Notes under the pieces: model-generated | What the model was told of the DNA's origin: nothing | The model's input: the letters and a program-made list of their open reading frames with translations, nothing else | Database searches by the model: none | Shown: positions 9,663-18,610 of the stretch, one piece after another | Numbering within the stretch: the stretch's first letter is position 1 | How the letters are laid out: each line of letters begins with the position of its first letter | Assembly (NCBI RefSeq): GCF_022458895.1 | Contig: NZ_JAINFL010000004.1 | Span: 434,001 to 498,000, forward strand | Length of the DNA: 64,000 bases | Direction of reading: 5' to 3' | Origin: Roseihalotalea indica | Lineage (GTDB): Bacteria > Bacteroidota > Bacteroidia > Cytophagales > Cyclobacteriaceae | Made by a program: the position numbers and the translations under genes

Positions 9663-10523
9663 ATGAAACTGAAAAGCGCTTATCGTTTCTACGTTATTTG
9701 TACTGCATTATGTATTGTGGCTGGGCCGGCCTTCGCTCAAAGCAGCTTTGGACAGCTTAAAGCCGACTTTCTAAACCCAAAGGCCACCACCGTTCTGATT
9801 GCTGCCCACCGAGCGGTGCATCATGAGTTTCCAGAAAACTCCATTCCTGCCATACAACAGACTATTGAGCAAGGAGTGCATATCATAGAGATTGACGTTC
9901 GAGTCACGCTAGATGGTATCCCTGTCATTATGCATGATCAAACCATAGATCGCACCACCAACGGCAGCGGAGATATTGAAACGCTTACGTATCCAGAACT
10001 GCAAAAGCTGTTTCTGGTACACGACGGAAAGATGACTTCCAATAAAATTCCTACGCTGGAAGAGGTGCTACGGATGACCCGTGGCAAGGTACTGGTTGAC
10101 CTGGATATGAAAACCGATAAGGTAAATAAAGTGCTGGAAGTGGTAGAAAAAACGGAAGCCAAAGATCACGTATTCTTCTTCGATAGCGACTTTGACATAC
10201 TGGAACAGATACAACAGGCTGACGAGGATTACATGATCATGCCCCGAGCGTATTCGTATCACATGGCGGACTCTGCCATCCAACGATTCTCTCCCCAGGT
10301 AGTGCACATTGATTTTTCTTTTTATGATGACCAAACCGTTCAGCTGATTAAATCGCATCAGGCCCGGGTGTGGATCAACGCATTAGGTGACCCGGACGAT
10401 GCTATCCAAAAAGGTAAAACCCGAAAAGCCGCTGCTACCCTTACCGCCCACGGCGCAAATATCATCCAGACTGACTACCCGGAGGAACTGGTTAAATACT
10501 TTGAGGCTCAGCCTCAGAATTAA
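9663..10523 (+). CDS. Glycerophosphodiester phosphodiesterase, exported
   Basis: The 286-aa protein starts with a signal peptide (YVICTALCIVAGPAFAQ) and then shows the GDPD catalytic blocks: AAHRAVHHEFPENS near 48-61 (His of HR and the conserved EN), IEIDVRVTLDG near 79-89 and VIMHDQTIDRTTNG near 92-105. These residues bind a metal and hydrolyse glycerophosphodiesters to glycerol 3-phosphate and an alcohol. Export indicates a periplasmic or surface enzyme, perhaps for phosphate or lipid-headgroup scavenging. The first catalytic motif reads HRA rather than the usual HRG, a small variation. It is monocistronic. Confidence 0.9.
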   Translation: MKLKSAYRFYVICTALCIVAGPAFAQSSFGQLKADFLNPKATTVLIAAHRAVHHEFPENSIPAIQQTIEQGVHIIEIDVRVTLDGIPVIMHDQTIDRTTNGSGDIETLTYPELQKLFLVHDGKMTSNKIPTLEEVLRMTRGKVLVDLDMKTDKVNKVLEVVEKTEAKDHVFFFDSDFDILEQIQQADEDYMIMPRAYSYHMADSAIQRFSPQVVHIDFSFYDDQTVQLIKSHQARVWINALGDPDDAIQKGKTRKAAATLTAHGANIIQTDYPEELVKYFEAQPQN

Positions 10524-10774
10524 GTAGGGGCATTCCTTTATGGAACATTTGCTTATTCTGCTATATGACCAAACGGAACATGAAAAGATGAACGCGAGTC
10601 TAGCCGCATAATAATTTCTGTCTTTCTTAAAGATTAAAGGGTATAACGCCTAAGGCAGCCGTTGCTCGGCTTGTTGGTATTTATTTTTCGTTTATCATTT
10701 TAGCTACTTGGAGCAAATAGCTTGCAAACCTCAATTTTGCCAGGGTGAGGACTACTTGATGTTAGCGAGCTTTT

Positions 10775-11397
10775 CTATCGCAATCTATACCAACCTGTCA
10801 GCTCTATTAAAAACGAGTCAAACCTCTCATGGGTAATTGTACTATTTTTCCACAAGTCATTAAGCTGCCTATTGTAGTAAGGCGCGATACTTAATAAGCA
10901 TCTATCTGAAATGATAAAGTTTGTCTCTAATCCTAACAATCCTCCAATATAATTAGGGTTGACATACCAAGTTTCTACCTTATGCGATATCCTATCTCTA
11001 GTCCTCTGTTTAAAATACTCGTAAATTTGCCTGCCATAAACCAAGCCTACTGAAAGGCCGGTACTCAGTCGGCTACTAATAAGAAAATTATATTGTACTG
11101 AGATGGGGACACTTAGATACCAAGCATGATGAAATAGGTTTCTGTTTCACTGGTTACTGGTACGACGCTCCCTTTGTCCAATAAGTGGAGTCCAGTAGTT
11201 AATATTATCTGCCGGTTCAAAGTCACTTTGCCTTTAAGCCCATAGTTCATAGAGAATCTAGCATTGTAGGATAGAAATCTATGTGTTGCAACAGTTTGCT
11301 CAATCGAAGGGGAAGCCGTTAATCCAACAGCGACCTTTGATTGAGCAAATGTCTGTATATGAATCAGAAACCCTCCTATTATCAATAATATTCTCAT
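10775..11397 (-). pseudogene. Frameshifted outer membrane beta-barrel protein
   Basis: Two minus-strand reading frames (11113-11397, and 10775 to about 11140) make one protein if joined by a single-base shift near 11115-11140. The first part has a signal peptide (LLIIGGFLIHIQTFAQ) and beta-strand segments; the second, read from HHAWYLSVPISVQYN onwards, continues through alternating strands to the aromatic C-terminus ELTGWYRLR. Length after repair is about 207 aa, fitting small Bacteroidota OMP beta-barrel proteins. The break leaves a stop after YFIMLGI. It may be a true pseudogene or a read error; the surrounding bases are AT-rich and its neighbours are also unknown genes. Confidence 0.75.
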
Positions 11398-11545
11398 TAT
11401 CTAATGCTCACTAACGACCAAGTGCAGCCACAGGCCGGGCATGTTTGCGTTTTTCGTACGAGTATCAATTTTCGTGCTTAGAGCCATTAAAGAACGATCT
11501 CATCATAGCCAGGCTTGGGGCTGAACAATGTTGTGCCCAGTTTTT

Positions 11546-12133
11546 TTATTCATTAAATTTTAAGTTGTGAAAAATCGGTTCAATTTCTTCATTCAGTGTT
11601 TCTTTATCGTCCGCTAAGTAAAATATATATGCGTCACCAAAGTTGTCCCTATGAATAAATACTAAAAAACAGTAATCATAGTCTTGTCCGAACTCTTCAT
11701 CAACATTTACCATCGTTACGGCTCCCCAATCTGCATTAAATTCGTTTTTAACAGCTTCTGGATCAAATGCCGAGTAGTAAGGAAGTTGCCCACCTGAAAT
11801 GTTCAACAGAGTTGCTTCAAAACTGCTCTTGTACCACTTATTTGGATGAATGCTAATACTACCTTCATTTGCTTTACTCATTTGATAGTCTTTCAAGTGA
11901 GTATCCATTGGCCTAATTGCATAGCGAACTTCAAATCTTTTTTCAGGATGCTTATAGGCAAGTTCCCAATTCATTTGTTCATTTTTGATTGGGTTCGTTA
12001 TTGTAAGACCTTTTGGTTCTTTCAAGGACATATTTGTTCTATATAACAATTTTTTAAATTCTCCTGAAAAATCTGTATATATAAAACTTGTCAGTAATAG
12101 AAATCCAAATCCTATAATTAAAATTCGTCTCAT
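11546..12133 (-). CDS. Exported or membrane-anchored protein, unknown function
   Basis: The 195-aa product has an N-terminal hydrophobic segment (ILIIGFGFLLLTSFIYT) that serves as a signal or anchor, and then a mixed soluble domain with EVRYAIRPM, an ADWGAVTMVNVDEEFG block and a C-terminal FIHRDNFGDAYIFYLADD block. I do not recognise the family. Codon use is AT-richer than the surrounding housekeeping genes, as is the frameshifted barrel gene next door, so this small stretch (10775-12133) may be recently acquired. Confidence 0.65.
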   Translation of the reverse strand: MRRILIIGFGFLLLTSFIYTDFSGEFKKLLYRTNMSLKEPKGLTITNPIKNEQMNWELAYKHPEKRFEVRYAIRPMDTHLKDYQMSKANEGSISIHPNKWYKSSFEATLLNISGGQLPYYSAFDPEAVKNEFNADWGAVTMVNVDEEFGQDYDYCFLVFIHRDNFGDAYIFYLADDKETLNEEIEPIFHNLKFNE

Positions 12134-12328
12134 TCTTGTCTATTCTTAATTGGGCGCAACATCTGTATAAACGCAATGCGTTTATTTTCTATATACATAA
12201 AGCTTTTCTGAAACAGAATCGCTGGAATAATTTCTTGGCATTTGTGATGATTGCCAATTAGTGATTAACAAGATAGTGCTGCAACGGCTGCTATATGCCT
12301 CAATCCATTTACTTTATTACACACTGGA

Positions 12329-12964
12329 TTATGCAGTTACTACGATACCCATGATCTCCAGCAGTTGGGGTTCATCGGCCAGGGCGAGGCGAGCCGCGGC
12401 TTTAAAGCGTAGTAGCCAGATGTTTAGCTCTTTTAGTGCCTGGTCTCGCTGTTGGGTAGCATGCTGAGCTGCACCTTTCTTTTGCAAGGTATGCAGCCGT
12501 AATGTTTTGGCAGACTGCAACTGATTTTGGGTCTGCTCCAGTTCAGCTTTGGGTACATCATAACGTTGCATTACCTTTACCTGCGACAGAATCGCTTTGT
12601 AGAAGTCCGAAGCCTGATCCAGCCATACTGAGAGTCGGCGGTCTACGGGTGCTTCTAACTGGAAGGAAGACAATAACTCGGGTTGATGACGGAATGCCAT
12701 GCGGGCCACATTACGGTGGTCAATAAAATTACGCCGTAGTGCCTTGATTTCTGCTTGTGCCTGGGTGCTGGTCAGCTTTTTTGAAGAATAAGACTCCTCT
12801 TTGACTTTCACCTGCGCTCGGGTAGAAGCTACGGTGCTCAGTCCTAACCGTATCTTGGCCTCAGTATAGCCCACTTCGGCCAGACGTTCACTGATAATGG
12901 GGACATTAAGGGCATTATTCAGCATGACATCTGCCTGATCTAATTGTTGTATGATGAGTGACAT
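12329..12964 (-). CDS. All-helical protein of unknown function
   Basis: The 211-aa protein has no signal peptide or membrane segment and is predicted almost entirely helical, with many Gln, Ala and Leu residues, for example the run with KAELEQTQNQLQSAKTLRL near 142-160. It resembles a three- or four-helix bundle. I do not recognise a named family. The stop at 12329 and ATG at 12964 define it well, and codon use fits the host. Confidence 0.65.
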   Translation of the reverse strand: MSLIIQQLDQADVMLNNALNVPIISERLAEVGYTEAKIRLGLSTVASTRAQVKVKEESYSSKKLTSTQAQAEIKALRRNFIDHRNVARMAFRHQPELLSSFQLEAPVDRRLSVWLDQASDFYKAILSQVKVMQRYDVPKAELEQTQNQLQSAKTLRLHTLQKKGAAQHATQQRDQALKELNIWLLRFKAAARLALADEPQLLEIMGIVVTA

Positions 12965-13657
12965 AGACGTTACTGTTTTGTGGTTTGCATTATGTACCTC
13001 AAATATCCTGAATACAATGGGGCACTTCCCGGTAATCAGGACGGATACCTAGCGCAGGTAAGGTTCCAGCATTATTTTTTTCTTACTGGGTTAAATATGC
13101 TACTGCACGCACATCGGCATACTCAATAAAGTTTAAAAAACTGTCTCTCTCATACATTTGCGAGAGAAAATGGGTGCATGTACTGACTATTTGGCACATC
13201 TTAGTTCAAAAATGTTTGAGGGTGTTACTCCCCTTACCTTCATGGTACATAGAAGTACGGATGTAGTAACCTCATCAATGCTTTTTTGGGTGTCAATACG
13301 CCAGGTTGTCAGTTTTGCTTATATGCTTTTAACTTATAGATCGTCAATTACACGATTTACAAGATACTAATGCCCATAAAATAGCAGTTGTTTTGGCAAT
13401 GAACTACTTTTCTTTCCGTATGGGTACCCAGGGGCAGGTGTAAGTTTATAGTAGTCTTACCTCCTATCCATAAAAAAACCAGGGAGAATAGATGAAATGA
13501 TACGCAGTATTACTGGTAAGTTGGTGAGTGAATTTCTTTTGTACTGGCGTACTTGAATGTTAGTATAAGGGAGTATTTTTTCAGCTACTCCCCAACGCAT
13601 ATTCAGTATCATTAAAGAGTGATAAGCCTCCTGCTTAATACCCGAGTTTCTGATCTC
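12965..13657. other. Long interval with no supported gene
   Basis: This 693-base stretch has only one notable frame, 13158-13370 plus strand (70 codons), whose translation has no recognisable motif or typical composition; I do not call it. The rest is AT-rich with no repeat or RNA that I can support. Confidence 0.5.
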
Positions 13658-14443
13658 TCAATAGTCTGAATACTCCGCAGGGCGAAGAAAGATCAGGTCA
13701 GCTTTGGATACGTTATTCTTATACTCATCCATTGCTTTCAGTTTAACCCAGGCCGGGTCGTTATTAAAGGCTTCCCAGCGCTCATCCCGTTCTTCCCGGT
13801 TTTCAAAGGTTGTCATATACATCAGGTTAGGCATGCTGCTGCCAAAGAGCACCTCGGCATAAAATACCGCATTAAAATCTAAGCGATCAAAGATTCCTAC
13901 CTCATCGCCATCATTAAACATCTTCACCTTATTGGTATAGAGCTTCTCGGTAGGCCCTTCGTAGCTTCGCAGCTCATAAAACCGCTCTGATTTGGGTGCA
14001 TCCAGATCAGGTACGGCGGGGGAAGGCATACCAGGAAATGCGCGTAGCAATATGTTTTCAATGCGATCGTAAGGTGCCGCGTCATGGGCTGCGTTAATGT
14101 AATCGCTTCCTGCCTTCTGGTATTTTTTGTCTTTTTCCAGAGCCTGCTCAATCTCAGTTACTTTGCTGAGCGAAGCATAAGGAACAAACACATAGGTCTT
14201 GGGTGATTCATCTTCAATAGTATGAAATACCCCAACGTGCTCAATACCGGCCCGATGCATAGCGGGCACGTAGGCCTCTTCCAGATACTGGTCTACCTGC
14301 TGCTGTTGCTCATCGCTACCCAGGTGATAGACTTTTAACTGATAAAAATACTTAGAGTCTTTCTGCCCGTAGCTAAGAGAAACGCTACACACAAAACAAA
14401 GCAGGAAAGATAAGATGCGTAGATTGTTAGGTTTTACATTCAT
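13658..14443 (-). CDS. NIPSNAP family secreted protein
   Basis: From the Met at 14443 the product is 261 aa with a signal peptide (ILSFLLCFVCSVSLSYG) and two NIPSNAP-like ferredoxin-fold units: the first begins YFYQLKVYHL and the second begins RFYELRSYEGPTEKLYTNKV. NIPSNAP proteins form dimeric alpha-beta barrels; substrates in bacteria are not settled. The frame extends 13 codons upstream to 14482, but that extension would spoil the signal peptide, so the later start is preferred. It is a single gene just downstream of the GntR/ABC operon on the same strand. Confidence 0.85.
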   Translation of the reverse strand: MNVKPNNLRILSFLLCFVCSVSLSYGQKDSKYFYQLKVYHLGSDEQQQQVDQYLEEAYVPAMHRAGIEHVGVFHTIEDESPKTYVFVPYASLSKVTEIEQALEKDKKYQKAGSDYINAAHDAAPYDRIENILLRAFPGMPSPAVPDLDAPKSERFYELRSYEGPTEKLYTNKVKMFNDGDEVGIFDRLDFNAVFYAEVLFGSSMPNLMYMTTFENREERDERWEAFNNDPAWVKLKAMDEYKNNVSKADLIFLRPAEYSDY

Positions 14444-14512
14444 TATATCATCAATTCGGTTTAACAGAACAATGATACACATCTTTCAAAAAACTTCTAA
14501 CCTAAACATCAT

Positions 14513-15211
14513 TTAATATACCGATTGCATCATCTGACTGATTAACGTACCGGGAAGATTTGCGTGTGCCTCGGGAGCTACCTCGAGTTGCAAGGAGTCA
14601 ATAGCGTGGTTTTCAACTGTTAAGGAGCTGGAATCATGCACGCTTAACCGGGCCTGGCTGATGCGGTTATCACTTGAAAAAACGACCATACCACCTTGGG
14701 CAACAGAAGCTGTTAGCTCGCCCACCCGGCATTGCATTAACTGCACTCCTCGCTGATTGCCTTGCAGATTAAGCTCTAAACGTTCTGCTTCCACCCTATT
14801 CAGCTTGCAAGTAATCCCCTTCGAATGTATTGCCCACAGGGCCGGTGCAGTAATATAGTACCCCGGCCTCCGGTTGAAAAAAGAATACTCCGGCTGATGC
14901 TGATCCCCTCTGTCCGGATGTTGAAAGGTGATATGCAACGTATCATGCTGCACTGTCCACTGCAATGTTGCCCCAGAATTTTTAATTGATTTGAGATAGA
15001 AAGCATCCCCGGGTTCCACCTGTACCAGTCCGGGGTAATTTCCATCCAGCACAATCGTTGTAAATGGCTCAATCGGCTCACTGGTATAACCATAATAAGC
15101 ATCGTGCTGATTGATTTTATCAAACTCAGCTTTAAGAATCATGGATGAGCCTATCATTGCCAGAAATAGTACGGCAAACAGTGAAATGAGAAGTTTATTG
15201 CTGGTTTTCAT
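14513..15211 (-). CDS. Membrane-anchored beta-helix-like protein in the ABC operon
   Basis: The 232-aa protein has an N-terminal hydrophobic segment (KLLISLFAVLFLAMIGSSMI) followed by a periplasmic domain with short repeating strands such as LELNLQGNQRGVQL and ARLSVHDSSSLTVEN. This resembles the putative auto-transporter adhesin head (GIN/DUF2807) domain, though the match is weak. It starts 11 bases after the GntR regulator and belongs to the same operon; such proteins often accompany GntR-ABC modules in Bacteroidota, perhaps sensing or binding envelope components. Confidence 0.68.
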   Translation of the reverse strand: MKTSNKLLISLFAVLFLAMIGSSMILKAEFDKINQHDAYYGYTSEPIEPFTTIVLDGNYPGLVQVEPGDAFYLKSIKNSGATLQWTVQHDTLHITFQHPDRGDQHQPEYSFFNRRPGYYITAPALWAIHSKGITCKLNRVEAERLELNLQGNQRGVQLMQCRVGELTASVAQGGMVVFSSDNRISQARLSVHDSSSLTVENHAIDSLQLEVAPEAHANLPGTLISQMMQSVY

Positions 15212-15222
15212 AGTTGTCAGGA

Positions 15223-15600
15223 TTACGTAGCGGGAAAGGTTTCTTTAACGAAGGATTGATAACGCTGCTGAATTTCATCCATTTCAATGTCCAACAGGTA
15301 AAGGGTGCGGAAAAACTCGGGTAGTTCGGTTTCCAGAAAACGCTCTTTGCGGTAGGCCCGAATTCTGGGTGGCGCCTCCGGGCTGGCAAAGTACCCAATA
15401 CCCCGCTTGTTGAAAATGATATCTTTCTGCTGTAAAAACTCATATGAGCGCATCACTGTATTGGGGTTCACCTCCATCAGGGCGGCTAAATCCCGTACGG
15501 AGGGAATCCGCTCCTCAGGCGGCCACTTCTCCAGCAGTATCTGCTCGCATATGTAGTCGGCAATTTGCTGATAGATGGCTTGCTTATCTGTGAATTCCAT
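15223..15600 (-). CDS. GntR family regulator, YtrA type
   Basis: This 125-aa protein has the compact YtrA layout: a winged helix-turn-helix (residues 8-75, with RIPSVRDLAALMEVNPNTV and RGIGYFAS) and a short helical tail instead of a large ligand-binding domain. YtrA regulators repress neighbouring ABC transporter genes and respond to envelope or antibiotic stress. It is the third gene of the operon beginning at 17235. A palindrome of the YtrA type lies before the first gene (17239-17266), so autoregulation is likely. Confidence 0.92.
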   Translation of the reverse strand: MEFTDKQAIYQQIADYICEQILLEKWPPEERIPSVRDLAALMEVNPNTVMRSYEFLQQKDIIFNKRGIGYFASPEAPPRIRAYRKERFLETELPEFFRTLYLLDIEMDEIQQRYQSFVKETFPAT

Positions 15601-15608
15601 AGTTCGTT

Positions 15609-16382
15609 TTATATCTCCTTCTCCTTCAGTTTCACATATGCAATACCCCAGGTTGCCACGACCATCAACAGTAAAAACCCTCTAATTAAGGTATTAATCG
15701 TATCAGGATACTCTATGGTGTAGCGCCGATCCAGCACTACATTCCAAAATGTGAAAGGGAAGGCCATTACTTGCTCTGCATCACCAGTAAACTGATATGC
15801 CAGGAACAGATTAAAGCCGAATGCTAGTACCACTACCGCCGTCGCCACACCCAGCGTCATGATAAAGGCATTCTTTTTAAAGAATATGGAGCCCATAAAA
15901 CAGCAGCCCTGAAGAAGAAAGTAGGTAAATAAAGAAAACCGTAGTACTTCAGAAGGGATTGGCCGATACGGTCGGCTTGAGGGTAATAGCTGTTCATTAG
16001 CCAGATCAACCAACCCAAAGTGCAGCCCTAAAAAAACCAGCCCAATCAGCAGCACAAACAATAAGTTCGTCAGTAATATGACCAGGAACTTTTCTGCTTG
16101 GGAAGCAGGCAGCATGATAGCTGTTATACCTTGAGAAGCATTACTGTACGCATTAAATGCCGTACTGGTAAACAGGCTGCTGCCGAATAAAATACCAAAT
16201 AGTGCCGAAATGTGAACAATATAGAGCGCATCATTATACTGTTGAGTTAACAGTATGGGAGACATGAGAAGTACCATCCCCCCAATGCAGAGCCCTAACG
16301 AGAGCAGATAGCTTTTACGATACTCAGCGAAGTGTAGCCTCAGCACTTTTTGAAAGCGAGGTAAGCTAAGAGTTTGATTCAT
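15609..16382 (-). CDS. ABC transporter membrane subunit
   Basis: From the Met at 16382 the protein is 257 aa with about six hydrophobic segments (for example LLSLGLCIGGMVLLMSPILL near 20-39 and ILLTNLLFVLLIGLVFLGLH near 103-122), fitting an ABC-2-type permease. The frame stays open 29 codons further upstream, but that would overlap the ATPase gene by 77 bases; the 16382 start leaves a 10-base gap and begins with a normal cytoplasmic lead. It pairs with the ATPase at 16393 to form an exporter of unknown substrate. Confidence 0.85.
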   Translation of the reverse strand: MNQTLSLPRFQKVLRLHFAEYRKSYLLSLGLCIGGMVLLMSPILLTQQYNDALYIVHISALFGILFGSSLFTSTAFNAYSNASQGITAIMLPASQAEKFLVILLTNLLFVLLIGLVFLGLHFGLVDLANEQLLPSSRPYRPIPSEVLRFSLFTYFLLQGCCFMGSIFFKKNAFIMTLGVATAVVVLAFGFNLFLAYQFTGDAEQVMAFPFTFWNVVLDRRYTIEYPDTINTLIRGFLLLMVVATWGIAYVKLKEKEI

Positions 16383-16392
16383 GACTGTTTGA

Positions 16393-17235
16393 TTAGTACG
16401 TTGTGGTGAAGAGCTGGCGTATACGTTCCGGATTTTGTACTGCGGCATTAAAAAGCCTCTCCAGATCAACTTTGCTCTCCTGCCGCTCCAAGTTTTCCAT
16501 TACCACGGTGTAGCCTTGCAGAGAAGGCTCAGCATAGAGCACCCGCTGGTCATTTTCGGTACTACTCAAAGTACCAAATCGCAAGCGTTCACTGATCTCA
16601 TCCAGCCGCTGGTGTAACAAAATCTCCTGTTCATCCAGCACAATGATTGAATCAATCAGATTATCCAAATCTCGTACCTGATGGGTAGATATTAATATAA
16701 GTTTGTCGTCGGTAACTACGGCAGACAATAGCTTGCGAAACTGTCGCTTGGATGGAATATCCAACCCATTGGTCGGTTCATCCATAATTAGCACGCGGGT
16801 ATTACACGCCATGGCAAAAGCAATGAGCGTCTTCTTCCGCTGCCCAAACGATAACCCATCCAAGTGGCTATCAAATGGCACATCAAACTCCGTGAGGTAA
16901 TAGCGGAACTGCTGCTCATTGAATTTTGGGTAAAACGGCGCGAATACTGCCAAATATTTATCGACAGTGACCGCTGGGAGAGCGATCTCTTCAGGAATGA
17001 AATAAACCTCTTCCAGAAAAGCCGGTTGTCGCTTTTGAGGAGTAAATCCGGCCACGTCAATTCGTCCTAGGTCAGGATATAACAGTCCCACCATATTTCT
17101 CAATAGACTAGACTTCCCGGCGCCGTTTTTACCGAGTAACCCGTAAATATGCCCAGCCTCAAGCGTAAGATTCAGATCCTGAAACAGGCGATGATGGCGG
17201 CTATAGCCAAAAGAAATGCCTTGCAATTGAATCAT
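16393..17235 (-). CDS. ABC transporter ATP-binding protein
   Basis: The 280-aa ATPase has Walker A GLLGKNGAGKSS near 33-44, a divergent signature LSFGQRKK near 134-141 and Walker B VLIMDEPTNGLD near 154-165, then the H-loop STHQ. The signature FGQRKK in place of the usual SGGQ is characteristic of the YtrB-like group. It energises the permease encoded next. It is the first gene of the operon ABC ATPase - permease - GntR - anchored protein, headed by a palindromic operator. Confidence 0.93.
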   Translation of the reverse strand: MIQLQGISFGYSRHHRLFQDLNLTLEAGHIYGLLGKNGAGKSSLLRNMVGLLYPDLGRIDVAGFTPQKRQPAFLEEVYFIPEEIALPAVTVDKYLAVFAPFYPKFNEQQFRYYLTEFDVPFDSHLDGLSFGQRKKTLIAFAMACNTRVLIMDEPTNGLDIPSKRQFRKLLSAVVTDDKLILISTHQVRDLDNLIDSIIVLDEQEILLHQRLDEISERLRFGTLSSTENDQRVLYAEPSLQGYTVVMENLERQESKVDLERLFNAAVQNPERIRQLFTTTY

Positions 17236-17238
17236 AAC

Positions 17239-17266
17239 ATAGTGTATTAGCTAAGTAGTACACTAT
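17239..17266. promoter_or_regulatory. Palindromic operator of the GntR/ABC operon
   Basis: ATAGTGTA (17239-17246) and TACACTAT (17259-17266) are perfect inverted repeats 12 bases apart, located 4 bases before the ATPase start codon. GTGTA-N-TACAC symmetry is typical of YtrA-type GntR operators. Binding there would block transcription or translation start. Confidence 0.75.
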
Positions 17267-17476
17267 AAATGTATAAATATTTTTGTTAACTGCAAATACA
17301 TAGCAAAACTTGTCAGATATTTTCTACTGAAACAGTTCGGATAAAGATGCGCGAAACTGTGAGGGACTATTAGGAGAAATTATCTTTTGGATATAGATAA
17401 GTGCTTTTCTGAAGTAATACTTAACGATGACTTTCTACATTCTCGTGGCTCGTTACTAATTTTTAGTCAGCCTGCA

Positions 17477-18610
17477 TTAGGCCATAACGATACTATTGGC
17501 TGAGGCCCATTGGTATAAATCACTTTTTTGTAAAGCATTCGCCATCAAATCGGGAAACAAGTCAGGAGTACACGCAAAAGATGGGACTCCATGTTCAGCC
17601 AGGAATGTGGCATTTCCCCGGTCATAGTAAGGTTTACCGTCATCATTGAGGGCCAGCAAAACCACGAGTTGTACGCCAGCTCCGATCAAGTCCTTAATTC
17701 GCTTTCGCATCTCGGCAACGTTTCCTCCTTCGTACAGGTCAGTAATCAGCACCAGCACAGTGTCATTCGGACGAGTAGTAACCTGTTGGCAGTATCGCAG
17801 AGCACGATCAATATCGGTGCCACCTCCTAATTGCACACCAAATAAAAGATCAACCGGGTCGCTTAGTTCTTCGGTGAGATCAACCACGGCGGTATCAAAT
17901 ACGACCATCCGGGTATTTACGGCAGGAATGGAGGCCATCACTGCGCCAAAAATTCCGGAATATACGACCGATGTACCCATTGAGCCGCTTTGGTCTACGC
18001 AAAGAATAATATCTTTCAACGAGGTCCTTTTCCGCCCATAGCCGATTCTGGTCTCTGGGATAATCGTTCGATACTGAGGCTGGTAGTGCTTCAGGTTTCG
18101 CAAAATAGTTGCATGCCAGTTGATTTCCTGATGGCGAGGCCGTTTATTCCGTACCGAACGGTTCAAGCTTCCGGTAACCGCCTGCTGCATGGGTTGGGTA
18201 AGCTTTTTCATTAAATCTTCCACCACTTTACGCACAACTTCTCGAGCCGTATCTTTCGTTTTATCAGGAATTACCCGAGATAGCGTCATTAGATTTGCCA
18301 CCAACTGCACATCAGGTTCTACACTTTGAAGCATTTCCGGCTCTGTCAGCATAGATGTCAGGTTTAACCGCTTGAATGCATCCTGTTGCATCACCTGCAC
18401 TACTGAAGTCGGAAAATAAGAGCGAATATCTCCTAACCAGCGAGCCACATTGGGTGAGCTAGGTCCTAATCCCCCACCCCGCTCACTATCGTATAGAGCA
18501 CTGAGTGTCTGGTCTATGACCTGATCGGCACCGCTTAGGTTCACGCCAGTACCATCGGCCTCCTCTCCACCCAGGATCAATCGCCATCGTTTTATCTGTT
18601 TGCTATCCAT
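17477..18610 (-). CDS. VWA domain protein of the SWIM/MoxR operon
   Basis: This 377-aa protein has a helical N-terminal half and a C-terminal von Willebrand A domain (about 198-360) with a full MIDAS: DQSGS at 206-210, a GGGTDID threonine motif near 268 and LITDLYEG near 293. A metal-binding VWA next to a MoxR-type ATPase is the standard pairing in which the ATPase remodels or loads a VWA partner. It is the last gene of the five-gene operon; its start overlaps the DUF5682 stop by 8 bases. Confidence 0.92.
   Translation of the reverse strand: MDSKQIKRWRLILGGEEADGTGVNLSGADQVIDQTLSALYDSERGGGLGPSSPNVARWLGDIRSYFPTSVVQVMQQDAFKRLNLTSMLTEPEMLQSVEPDVQLVANLMTLSRVIPDKTKDTAREVVRKVVEDLMKKLTQPMQQAVTGSLNRSVRNKRPRHQEINWHATILRNLKHYQPQYRTIIPETRIGYGRKRTSLKDIILCVDQSGSMGTSVVYSGIFGAVMASIPAVNTRMVVFDTAVVDLTEELSDPVDLLFGVQLGGGTDIDRALRYCQQVTTRPNDTVLVLITDLYEGGNVAEMRKRIKDLIGAGVQLVVLLALNDDGKPYYDRGNATFLAEHGVPSFACTPDLFPDLMANALQKSDLYQWASANSIVMA

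Noticed and set aside
13158..13370. Open frame of 70 codons on the plus strand
   Set aside because: No motif, no start context and unusual composition; it lies alone in a non-coding interval.
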